Source: a virus. Taken from it: a stretch of DNA of 21,762 nucleotides. The translations under genes and the position numbers were made by a program. The notes beneath the pieces were generated by a model. It was given only the letters and a program-made list of their open reading frames with translations. It was not told where the DNA came from and made no database searches. This document shows positions 6,352-13,108 of the stretch, piece after piece (position 1 is the stretch's first letter; the number at the start of each line of letters is the position of its first letter). The stretch is from positions 1 through 21,762 of the IMG/VR virus record IMGVR_UViG_3300017762_000094. One strand, given 5' to 3'.

Positions 6352-7299
6352 ATGAACTTCAGAGAGTTTAGTAAGAATTTAACAGAAGGACCTAAGTACG
6401 ATGACGAAAGGGGTCGTGTAAATAAAGGGAGTTCAGTAAGACAGGGTGATAAACTTCCTATGAAGAACCACAAGCCTATGCAGAGAAAGGCATCGGGCGA
6501 TCCATCTGGTAGTGACCATAAAGTAAGAACAAAAGACGGCAGAAAGAATACAATCACATTGGATAAGAAGCACCCTGCAGTCAAAGGTGCTGTGTCTCGT
6601 AATCAGGCATATGGTGGTGAGAGTGAGCAACAATATAACCCTCTCAAGTATCGTAAAATCAAACAGGAGCTTAGAGACAAAGGTGGGCAGATCAAAGTAC
6701 CTGGCAAACCACCTTATAAGTCTGCTGATAATAATTACACAGTGATCAGAGGCAAAGACGCTTATGATAACTGGAAGCCCGACTCCGCAGATATGGATGC
6801 AGTCGAGAAGTTAAAAAAGAAGAACTTAGAGAAAGCTTATAAAAAAGATGCCAAAGATTACCCTAAAATTGAGGAACAAACAATGAATTTTACAGAGTGG
6901 CAAGATTCACTTTGTTCGCCACTTTATGAGACGGACGAAAACCCCAAGTGTCCTCCTGGTTATAAGTGGAATAAGAAACAGATGAGCTGTGTTCCCAAGA
7001 CAGAGAAAGATGACGTCAGTAAGAATAACAGCAAGGATAGACACCCCGGTAATGGACCCGGTTACCACACTATTGGTTCTCACGGAATGAACGGTGCCCC
7101 TTATGCTTATGAGGAGCCTGCAGCATCAGATTCTGTTTCAGAATCTCACGATTATGATAAGGAAGATGAAGACGAAAAGAAGTTCAAAAAGGATGATGCC
7201 AAAATGAAGTATGGTAAGGAGGGCAAGCCTTCATCACTGCGCCCTGGTGAAGTTCGTAAATATAACAAAGAAACAGGTAAGTGGGAGAGTAACAAGTAA
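6352..7299 (+). CDS. Hydrophilic protein with capsid-targeting-like N-terminus
   Basis: A 315-residue, strongly charged, low-hydrophobicity protein that looks largely disordered. The N-terminus M-N-F-R-E-F-S-K-N-L-T-E-G fits a capsid-targeting peptide ending in an LTE site for the gp21 prohead protease. A second similar start, MNFTEW, occurs at residue 178 (base 6883) behind a GAGGA ribosome-binding site, so an internal 138-residue product or a fusion of two units is possible. Residues 200-213 hold a C-x12-C motif (CPPGYKWNKKQMSC, then VPK) that recurs in the nucleotidyltransferase at 18882. The C-terminal part is an acidic/basic polyampholyte. It has its own late promoter and its stop overlaps the next start (TAATG). 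It is probably a head-internal or other virion protein; no enzymatic domain is visible. Confidence 0.75.
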   Translation: MNFREFSKNLTEGPKYDDERGRVNKGSSVRQGDKLPMKNHKPMQRKASGDPSGSDHKVRTKDGRKNTITLDKKHPAVKGAVSRNQAYGGESEQQYNPLKYRKIKQELRDKGGQIKVPGKPPYKSADNNYTVIRGKDAYDNWKPDSADMDAVEKLKKKNLEKAYKKDAKDYPKIEEQTMNFTEWQDSLCSPLYETDENPKCPPGYKWNKKQMSCVPKTEKDDVSKNNSKDRHPGNGPGYHTIGSHGMNGAPYAYEEPAASDSVSESHDYDKEDEDEKKFKKDDAKMKYGKEGKPSSLRPGEVRKYNKETGKWESNK

Positions 7300-9587
7300 T
7301 GAAGAGTTTCTCAACTTACATTGCAGAACGCAAGGGCGAGAAAGCTCATCGTGATGCTGTAGCAATGGGTCTTCAGTACAAAGGCTTTGGTTATTGGGCA
7401 GATCCCCAGACAGGTGAAGCAAAGTATAAGACTGTGAACGATAACCTCGTTCCTGTTGAAGGCGATGTGGAGTCAGATCTCTATAAGGGTGATGACGTCG
7501 AAGGAGATCCTGCTGCCTCAGGTGGTGGACAGGGACAGATGGCTGTGCCTGGTGGTGCCGCTGCCGGTGCTTTACCTCCTGTAGTTGGAGATGGAAGTGG
7601 GTTAGGTGGCCCTGCTGATGGTATGGATGCTCAGGCACCTAAGAACTCTGGTTGGGAGGCAGGTCCAGAAGGTGACACGTGTGTTGGTGGACAGAAACCT
7701 GGTGAGATTGCTAAGGACGTGTTTGTTGGTAAGACAAATTATGTGAATTGGACTGCTGGTCCTGAAGGTTCCAATGCAATGACAATGGAGCTCGGTGAGA
7801 TGAGGAGATGGATCACCGAGGGTACATTTACAAAAGAACTTAGAAGAAAGCAAGCAGCAGACCAAAAGATTCGTGATATTGAAGATGGAGTAAAAAGAAG
7901 TGCACCAGATGATGAAACTGCGGGCAAAATCAAACGAATGATTGCCAGAGGTGAATTGGATGCAAGTAAGATGAAGGCAGCTGGATTTGTGGCTCCAAAA
8001 ACAGAACCACAATTCTCACCTTCTGTTGCTCCTGGTCCTCACACTGATGATGAAAGTGGTGGGATGGTGAGCGCTCCAAAGATGATGCAGCGTAGACCTG
8101 AAACAGTTCCTCCAGAACCAACAGGTCCAGAACAAGGTCCTAAACGACCACTCAATCGTCCTGGCGCTGGCACAATGATGCGTCGTGCAATGGGTGCACA
8201 AAAAAATGATGGTGATGTATGGGCAGGTGACATTCAACCAGCAAGAGATGCAGTCCAGAAAGCTAAAGAGGGCGGTAATGATGTCGCTTTAGGGAACCAG
8301 ATTGCTCAGATGATGGCAATCAGAAACAATGATGAAGATAAAGGAACAGGACTTGATGCCACATTCAATCAGGATGAGCAAAAAAGAGTTGAAATGTTCA
8401 AAAAGATCCTCAGATTGCCTGCTGCACTGAAGGATGGAGAGGCAGTCAAGGGGTTGAATGAAGCAATCAAAGGACTCATCAAAAATCCAGACTTTGACTT
8501 AGATCAGGTTGGTGCAGACGATGATGAGGATTCTGATTCTTATTTGGATGAGGGTGCATTTGGTTCTGTGTTTGACGCTGGTGATGCAGTCATCAAGAAA
8601 GGTCAGTTGGGTCCTAAGGAGATCCAAGCTCTTTATGCAATGAGGGACTCACCTTACTTCCCTGATCTTATCAATGCAAGGTTTGATGGTGTGTTCAAAC
8701 ATCAGTCATCAGAATATAATAATCCTCTTCAGAAACCCTCTCGCGCAAGAGGACAGGATGGACAGGCAGCAAACGACTATTGGGATCCCCAAGATCAATC
8801 TGAATGGGAAGATAAGTATCCCAGTGCTGCTGGAACTTATGCGATGTCCAAAGCAAAGGGTGGACCTTTGTATCAGATGTGGGATGAGTTGACTCCTGAA
8901 GCACAAGAGAAAGCAAAGCGTCAGTTCTGGGAAGCAAGAGGGCAACTTCATCAGGCAGGCATTTCACATAACGATATGCACGATGGAAACATTTTTGTTG
9001 ATGAAGAAGGAAATGTTCAGATTATTGACTTAGGACTCGCTAATGACAATCCATTGTCCGCTCTTATGGAAGGAATGGGTGGAATGAATTTTGAAGAGGG
9101 TGAGGATTATCAACTTGGTAATTATATGGGTGGTTCAGGAGCTCCTGAATCCCTGAGACAAAGAATGTTAGATAATCTTGAAGGTGTTATAGAAATGATT
9201 CAGGATCAGTGGTCTCTAGATGGTGCTGATTATGATGATTATGATGAGGATGAAGATTACTCAGCTAAAATGTCTGACGGTACTGAGATGATAGACAGAA
9301 TGAGACAAGGGCAGATCAGAATGCAACCTGATTCATTAGAATTGATGGAAACATATCTACCTCTACTTCAGAATAAAGACACTGTGATGTCTCTTATCAA
9401 GAGACTTTATCAGAACATGGGTGTGGAAGATGACGAAGAAGATTCCAGTGAGGTTGGTCAGATGTTACAATCTATTAAAAAACCTGAGATTGGTGGATTC
9501 AGTAGTGCACTTGACAGACTAAGAGGATTGGGAGTAAATACAACTCGGATGGATAAAGTCAAACAAGCACTTGATATGGATGACTAA
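7299..9587 (+). CDS. Large protein with kinase domain; candidate injected head protein
   Basis: A 762-residue multidomain protein. Residues 1-11 (MKSFSTYIAER) closely match the T4 capsid-targeting sequence, with IAE as the likely gp21 cut. Residues 24-53 (GLQYKGFGYW, DPQTGE, TVNDNLV) form a small module shared with the HNH protein at 9886. Residues 70-310 are low-complexity Gly/Pro/Ala and charged linker with another possible protease site (ITEG, 172-175). Residues 417-580 are a protein-kinase-like fold: glycine loop GAFGSV (419-424), VIKK with candidate ATP lysine K433, catalytic loop HNDMHDGN (557-564; D559 and N564), and DLG (577-579) for metal binding. The key residues are intact, so activity is plausible. 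The region after 600 is acidic and helical. The start overlaps the previous stop by one base. It is likely packaged and injected to phosphorylate a host target (inference). Confidence 0.85.
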   Translation: MKSFSTYIAERKGEKAHRDAVAMGLQYKGFGYWADPQTGEAKYKTVNDNLVPVEGDVESDLYKGDDVEGDPAASGGGQGQMAVPGGAAAGALPPVVGDGSGLGGPADGMDAQAPKNSGWEAGPEGDTCVGGQKPGEIAKDVFVGKTNYVNWTAGPEGSNAMTMELGEMRRWITEGTFTKELRRKQAADQKIRDIEDGVKRSAPDDETAGKIKRMIARGELDASKMKAAGFVAPKTEPQFSPSVAPGPHTDDESGGMVSAPKMMQRRPETVPPEPTGPEQGPKRPLNRPGAGTMMRRAMGAQKNDGDVWAGDIQPARDAVQKAKEGGNDVALGNQIAQMMAIRNNDEDKGTGLDATFNQDEQKRVEMFKKILRLPAALKDGEAVKGLNEAIKGLIKNPDFDLDQVGADDDEDSDSYLDEGAFGSVFDAGDAVIKKGQLGPKEIQALYAMRDSPYFPDLINARFDGVFKHQSSEYNNPLQKPSRARGQDGQAANDYWDPQDQSEWEDKYPSAAGTYAMSKAKGGPLYQMWDELTPEAQEKAKRQFWEARGQLHQAGISHNDMHDGNIFVDEEGNVQIIDLGLANDNPLSALMEGMGGMNFEEGEDYQLGNYMGGSGAPESLRQRMLDNLEGVIEMIQDQWSLDGADYDDYDEDEDYSAKMSDGTEMIDRMRQGQIRMQPDSLELMETYLPLLQNKDTVMSLIKRLYQNMGVEDDEEDSSEVGQMLQSIKKPEIGGFSSALDRLRGLGVNTTRMDKVKQALDMDD

Positions 9588-9599
9588 ATGTGTTATAAT
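9571..9599 (+). promoter_or_regulatory. Sigma70-type promoter (TTGATA-17-TATAAT)
   Basis: TTGATA (9571-9576), a 17-base spacer and TATAAT (9594-9599). The -35 box lies inside the last codons of the kinase gene. Its -10 region is part of the 20-bp repeat shared with the promoter at 5079-5107. Confidence 0.75.
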
Positions 9600-9610
9600 A
9601 AATAGGTAAA
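9591..9610 (+). repeat. 20-bp promoter repeat, copy 2
   Basis: Identical to 5099-5118. This copy lacks the left hairpin arm present at the first site, so only the promoter core is conserved. Confidence 0.9.
9597..9604 (+). promoter_or_regulatory. T4-type late promoter motif AATAAATA
   Basis: AATAAATA overlaps the sigma70 -10 box and ends 18 bases before the ATG at 9623. An AGAGGA ribosome-binding site lies between them (9613-9618). Confidence 0.6.
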
Positions 9611-9622
9611 GAAGAGGAATCT

Positions 9623-9859
9623 ATGAAGAACTTAAACGACTTTATTTCAGAAGAAGATAAGAAGAAAGAAGGCATCAAGCCTGAAAAGAGTAATAATCGT
9701 GGAGCTGACGATAAGAAATATGTTCGTCTGATGGAGAAGTATAAGAGAGCTCGTCGTGGTGATAAGGATGAAGCTAACAAGATTCTGAAGCAGGCGTTTA
9801 CCTTGGCAAAAGATGGTGATGTTTCTAAGCAGGCAATCACAGCAGGCGCTTATATTTGA
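9623..9859 (+). CDS. Small basic candidate internal head protein
   Basis: A 78-residue Lys-rich protein. The N-terminus MKNLNDFISEED matches the capsid-targeting pattern, with ISE as the probable gp21 cleavage site. Removal of the first 10 residues would leave a basic helical protein of about 68 residues (YVRLMEKYKRARRGDKDEAN). Size, charge and leader resemble the T4 internal proteins IPI-IPIII, small basic proteins packaged with DNA and injected, one of which (IPI) blocks a host restriction system. No catalytic motif is visible. It has a good AGAGGA ribosome-binding site and its own dual early/late promoter, so it can be expressed independently of the kinase gene. Confidence 0.75.
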   Translation: MKNLNDFISEEDKKKEGIKPEKSNNRGADDKKYVRLMEKYKRARRGDKDEANKILKQAFTLAKDGDVSKQAITAGAYI

Positions 9860-9860
9860 A

Positions 9861-9867
9861 CTAAATA
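9861..9867 (+). promoter_or_regulatory. Late-promoter variant CTAAATA
   Basis: CTAAATA ends 18 bases before the ATG at 9886, the same spacing as the ATAAATA sites. It begins a module, CTAAATA-nn-AAAAAAGG-k-TATT-n-GA, repeated before the nucleotidylyltransferase at 15771-15793. Confidence 0.45.
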
Positions 9868-9882
9868 CCAAAAAAGGGTATT
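9864..9882 (+). promoter_or_regulatory. Hairpin overlapping late motif and RBS
   Basis: AATACC (9864-9869) pairs with GGTATT (9877-9882) around an AAAAAAG loop. With a one-base bulge the stem can extend by CTA/TAG. The left arm overlaps the CTAAATA motif and the right arm contains most of the AGGG ribosome-binding site (9875-9878) of the gene at 9886. This could be another site where read-through RNA is silenced and locally initiated RNA is not. Confidence 0.45.
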
Positions 9883-9885
9883 AGA

Positions 9886-12165
9886 ATGTCACGCTGGAGT
9901 GTTTGGAGTAGGGGATTAGAAGATAAGCCAAGGTTTCTTAGTAACTTTGTAAAAGAGGCTTTAGACACAGGCAACCCATCTGTTGGTTCTTCTCCTGCTG
10001 AGAGAGCAAGGCAATTAGGACTTCAATCTGACGGAAGTGGTGGTTATATCGATCCTGAGACAGGACAAAAAGTTGCTGCCACAGTCAACGGTGAGTTAGT
10101 GTTCTATGACAACAGAGGACAGGGCGGTGGAGCAGTTTCTGACGGTTCAGGAGGTGCTGAATTAGCAAATGCTCAACCGACCTGGCAAGATCCTGCCACT
10201 GGAATGGCGATCACACCACCGTCTCGTCCAGAGTCTCCTGAAGAACAGATGGCAGTACCAGATCCAATTCCTGCCTCTGCTCCTGCTGGTTATGATTCGT
10301 TTATGAATCAACAAAGGATGAGAGCTTATGCTCAGAAGAATGCAAATAATATGCAGAACAATGTGGATCAGGCTGCCGCAACACCACATGCTGCTGGAAC
10401 TGTTCAGGGTATCAATCCTATTGGTCCTGATGGCAATGTTATGGGTGGTTCTGATATTGAAGGAGTCCAAGAAGGATTAGGTGACAATAAGGAGTTGAGA
10501 GATAAATCTGGAATTTTACCGAAACCAGGTAAAACCTTTCAACAGATGCGTCAAGAGTTACAAAGATCACAAGGCGAACAAGGCCCATTTACCCCGCAAC
10601 AAGATCTCCAAACAAGAATCGATACTCGTTTGTCAGATAAGGGCGGAATTCAAGATCAGGCAGAAGTTTCCAAAAAAAGAGAACAGATGTTGAAGCCACT
10701 ACAGGCTTTGGCAAATCAAGAGGGTACAGATCCCAGAGTTATGCACAGACTGACAAGTCTTGGTTCCAGATTATATAAGGATGAGATTGGTGGAAGGAAA
10801 GATAAAAAATTGAATCAAATGAATGATGAAATTATTGATGGTGTAATTCAAAATGGTGATAAAGTAAAAGAAGTATTTGCTCCTGATCCAGAAACAGGAC
10901 TGCCTAATGTTCAAGCGATTGCACAACACTTAGAAGAAACAAAGGAATTTCCAGACACTCCCATCGAAGCAAGTAAAGCTTTATGGAAATCGATTCCACC
11001 AGAAATGAGAAGTAATTTTGGTGGGCAAGGCAAGAAAGGTTTTGATGCTTTCCACGATTGGGTTTGTCGTGATGGAAAGTGTGCAATGTCTGGTGCTTGG
11101 ATGCATCCTGATTTCATCAACGAAGATCATCAAATCCCTCACTCAACTACGAGAAATCCAGGACTTTCTGATGAGGATCGCGATTACATCAAATCTACAA
11201 AAAATCTTTGGGCAATTCATAAGTCATTAAATCAAGTGATGGGTGAAAAAGAGAAAGGCCAAACAATTGATGACATCACATCAGAATATGGAGGCGATAA
11301 AAGAATTGAAGGATTGCAAGATTATCTGTTCTCTTTGAATAAAGAAAGAGAAGAAATTCATGGTAATCTACCTAAAATGCTTGAAGCTTCATTACTTGAT
11401 AGTGACGATGATGGAAAATTCTTGAAGGAAGGTGTAGATATGGACGGCGTTGATGGTGCTATTGAGATGGGACAACATCGACAAGAAACCATCATGCAAG
11501 ACATCATGGATGCTTTCAAATCTAGATTTGATCCAGATGACTTGATTGGAAATAGAAAGGTTCCTGAAGAATCAAAAGCCAAAAAGGCAAAACTTCAGAA
11601 AGCCAAAAAGGTAATTGAATCCATCAAAGGTAAAGGTGGAATTGAACCTTTATTCAGGGCATTGGGAATTCCAACAACTTTTAGAGCTGACTCACAAAGA
11701 GGTGGATCATTCACTGGAATGGCACCAATTCTTCGCGGGGTTATGGGACAAATTGCGGGACAACCAAAAGAGAAACAGAGAGAGATTATCAAACAATGGA
11801 GTGAGATGCTTTCTGCCAGCAACAAGAGAGCTGGATCTAAGTGGGATGAAATTCATGGTGATGACACACTTGCAGGATTAGACAAGGACGGAAGACTTGC
11901 AAAAGAGTTAGAATATAAGAAAGAAGCCGCTCGTCATGTTGCTCAACAGGCACAAGAAATGGGATTCCTTGATATGGATTCTCTTGAGGACGGAACTGAT
12001 AAGAAAGGACTCCTTGAACTCCTTAATAGAGATACCCTTTATGAACAAAATGAAGAATCCATGATTAATTTCCAGGATGATTTCGACCTCAGAGAATTAC
12101 TTGAACTTCTTATGGGATTGATGGGTGATGAAGGAGAACAAGAGTTGACAGATACACCTTTCTAG
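9886..12165 (+). CDS. Large HNH-nuclease-domain protein; candidate packaged protein
   Basis: A 759-residue multidomain protein. The first ATG is followed by RFLSNFVKEA at residues 16-25, resembling a capsid-targeting peptide displaced by about 15 residues, with VKE as a possible gp21 site. Residues 45-73 (GLQSDGSGGYIDPETGQ, TVNGELV) match the N-terminal module of the kinase protein. A long Gln/Pro/Gly linker follows. Residues 357-368 (DTPI...ALWK) begin a core shared with the HNH protein at 13109. An HNH domain lies at 394-450: C394-x4-C399, SGAW, E413-D414-H415-Q-I-P, N440-LWAIH445 and N449, the expected metal and catalytic residues. The C-terminus is helical and acidic. The large context argues against a homing endonuclease. 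A SPPY DNA methyltransferase follows directly. A DNA-cutting role is inferred from the motif. Confidence 0.85.
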   Translation: MSRWSVWSRGLEDKPRFLSNFVKEALDTGNPSVGSSPAERARQLGLQSDGSGGYIDPETGQKVAATVNGELVFYDNRGQGGGAVSDGSGGAELANAQPTWQDPATGMAITPPSRPESPEEQMAVPDPIPASAPAGYDSFMNQQRMRAYAQKNANNMQNNVDQAAATPHAAGTVQGINPIGPDGNVMGGSDIEGVQEGLGDNKELRDKSGILPKPGKTFQQMRQELQRSQGEQGPFTPQQDLQTRIDTRLSDKGGIQDQAEVSKKREQMLKPLQALANQEGTDPRVMHRLTSLGSRLYKDEIGGRKDKKLNQMNDEIIDGVIQNGDKVKEVFAPDPETGLPNVQAIAQHLEETKEFPDTPIEASKALWKSIPPEMRSNFGGQGKKGFDAFHDWVCRDGKCAMSGAWMHPDFINEDHQIPHSTTRNPGLSDEDRDYIKSTKNLWAIHKSLNQVMGEKEKGQTIDDITSEYGGDKRIEGLQDYLFSLNKEREEIHGNLPKMLEASLLDSDDDGKFLKEGVDMDGVDGAIEMGQHRQETIMQDIMDAFKSRFDPDDLIGNRKVPEESKAKKAKLQKAKKVIESIKGKGGIEPLFRALGIPTTFRADSQRGGSFTGMAPILRGVMGQIAGQPKEKQREIIKQWSEMLSASNKRAGSKWDEIHGDDTLAGLDKDGRLAKELEYKKEAARHVAQQAQEMGFLDMDSLEDGTDKKGLLELLNRDTLYEQNEESMINFQDDFDLRELLELLMGLMGDEGEQELTDTPF

Positions 12166-12173
12166 CTTATAAT
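12145..12173 (+). promoter_or_regulatory. Consensus sigma70 promoter of methyltransferase 1
   Basis: TTGACA (12145-12150), a 17-base spacer and TATAAT (12168-12173): both hexamers are perfect. The -35 box is inside the end of the HNH gene. There is no ATAAATA late motif here; AATAAAGG occurs instead. This implies early transcription by the host polymerase. Confidence 0.85.
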
Positions 12174-12183
12174 AAAGGAGTAA
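12167..12183 (+). repeat. 17-bp methyltransferase leader repeat, copy 1
   Basis: TTATAATAAAGGAGTAA is identical to 14879-14895. It carries the -10 box and a GGAG (12177-12180) lying 17 bases before the ATG, rather far for a standard Shine-Dalgarno site. Confidence 0.9.
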
Positions 12184-12197
12184 ACACATCTATAACT

Positions 12198-13079
12198 ATG
12201 CTCGACATTAACAAAGTCCATCTGATGTCCAACATCGATGGCATGGCTGCCATGGATGCAGAATCGGTGGATCTTGTCGTTACATCACCTCCTTATGACA
12301 ACCTTCGTTCTTACAATGATTCGTCATCCTGGAACTTTGAGATGTTTAAGCAGGTTGCTGATGGATGTATGAGGGTCCTCAAACCAGGTGGTGTCATTGC
12401 CTGGAACGTGGCTGATGCTGTCGTTCAGGATATGCATGGTAAGAAGTCTGGTTCCTCTAAGACTGGAACCTCTTATCGTCAATGCATTTATTTCCAAGAT
12501 GGCGGAATGAACTTTCATGATGAAATTGTTTATCAGAAGCATGCTCCACGATTTGCTTCTGGTGTCAAATCTCTTCGTTATTCTGATGTTACTGAATATG
12601 TGTTCATTATGTCTAAAGGACGTCCTAACATCATCAACCTGATTCGTGACAAGCCCAACAAAGGAGCTGGTAAGACATTTAAGCGTGATGGTGGACGTAA
12701 CGTTGATGGATCACGTAACCGTGCTGGATCTGATGCTAAGACTGGTGTCATTCATGAGTTTGGTGTTCGTGAGAACATCTGGCGTTATGTGACATCCTTT
12801 GGTGCTGGACAGAATGATAAGAGAGCTTATGAACATCCTGCTCTGATGCCAATGAACCTGGCTCTGGATCTCATCAAGTCTTATTCTAATGAAGGTTCTC
12901 TTGTCTTAGATCCATTCATGGGTTCTGGAACCACAGCTCGTATGGCTCACTCAGTTGGACGTAATTACATTGGATTTGAAATTGATCCAACCTATCATCA
13001 ACTCTGTGAAACAATTACATCTGATGCTATCAATAAGATGGCAGAAGAGGCTGCTGTTGATTTGACATCCTTGATGTGA
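12198..13079 (+). CDS. DNA methyltransferase, beta-class (SPPY)
   Basis: A 293-residue S-adenosylmethionine-dependent DNA amino-methyltransferase. Motif IV TSPPY (29-33) comes near the N-terminus and motif I LDPFMGSGTT (237-246) near the C-terminus, the circularly permuted beta-class order. The SPPY form methylates N4 of cytosine or N6 of adenine; sequence alone does not decide which. VLKPGGVIAWN (60-70) and IGFEID (about 257-262) are the expected flanking strands. The central region (150-205) probably includes target recognition. Length is normal. It sits between two HNH-domain genes with a strong consensus promoter of its own, so it could modify phage DNA against host restriction or against the neighbouring nucleases (inference). 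Confidence 0.9.
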   Translation: MLDINKVHLMSNIDGMAAMDAESVDLVVTSPPYDNLRSYNDSSSWNFEMFKQVADGCMRVLKPGGVIAWNVADAVVQDMHGKKSGSSKTGTSYRQCIYFQDGGMNFHDEIVYQKHAPRFASGVKSLRYSDVTEYVFIMSKGRPNIINLIRDKPNKGAGKTFKRDGGRNVDGSRNRAGSDAKTGVIHEFGVRENIWRYVTSFGAGQNDKRAYEHPALMPMNLALDLIKSYSNEGSLVLDPFMGSGTTARMAHSVGRNYIGFEIDPTYHQLCETITSDAINKMAEEAAVDLTSLM

Positions 13080-13082
13080 TAA

Positions 13083-13090
13083 AATAAATA
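13083..13090 (+). promoter_or_regulatory. T4-type late promoter motif AATAAATA
   Basis: AATAAATA ends 18 bases before the ATG at 13109, followed by AAAGAAAG. The same AATAAATAAAAGAAAG string occurs near 19784-19799. A TTGACA at 13062-13067 lies 17 bases before TAAATA, so a weak early promoter is possible too. Confidence 0.6.
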
Positions 13091-13108
13091 AAAGAAAGAG
13101 AGAATCTA

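Noticed and set aside
7234-7638. Minus-strand open frame of about 134 codons rich in His, Gln and Leu
   Set aside because: The composition is the antisense shadow of the Gly/Ala/Asp-rich linker of the kinase protein; no promoter or start context supports it.
9886-12165. Homing endonuclease or mobile element interpretation of the HNH gene
   Set aside because: The HNH motif is a small part of a 759-residue multidomain protein that shares its N-terminal module with the kinase protein; there is no intron, intein or interrupted gene.
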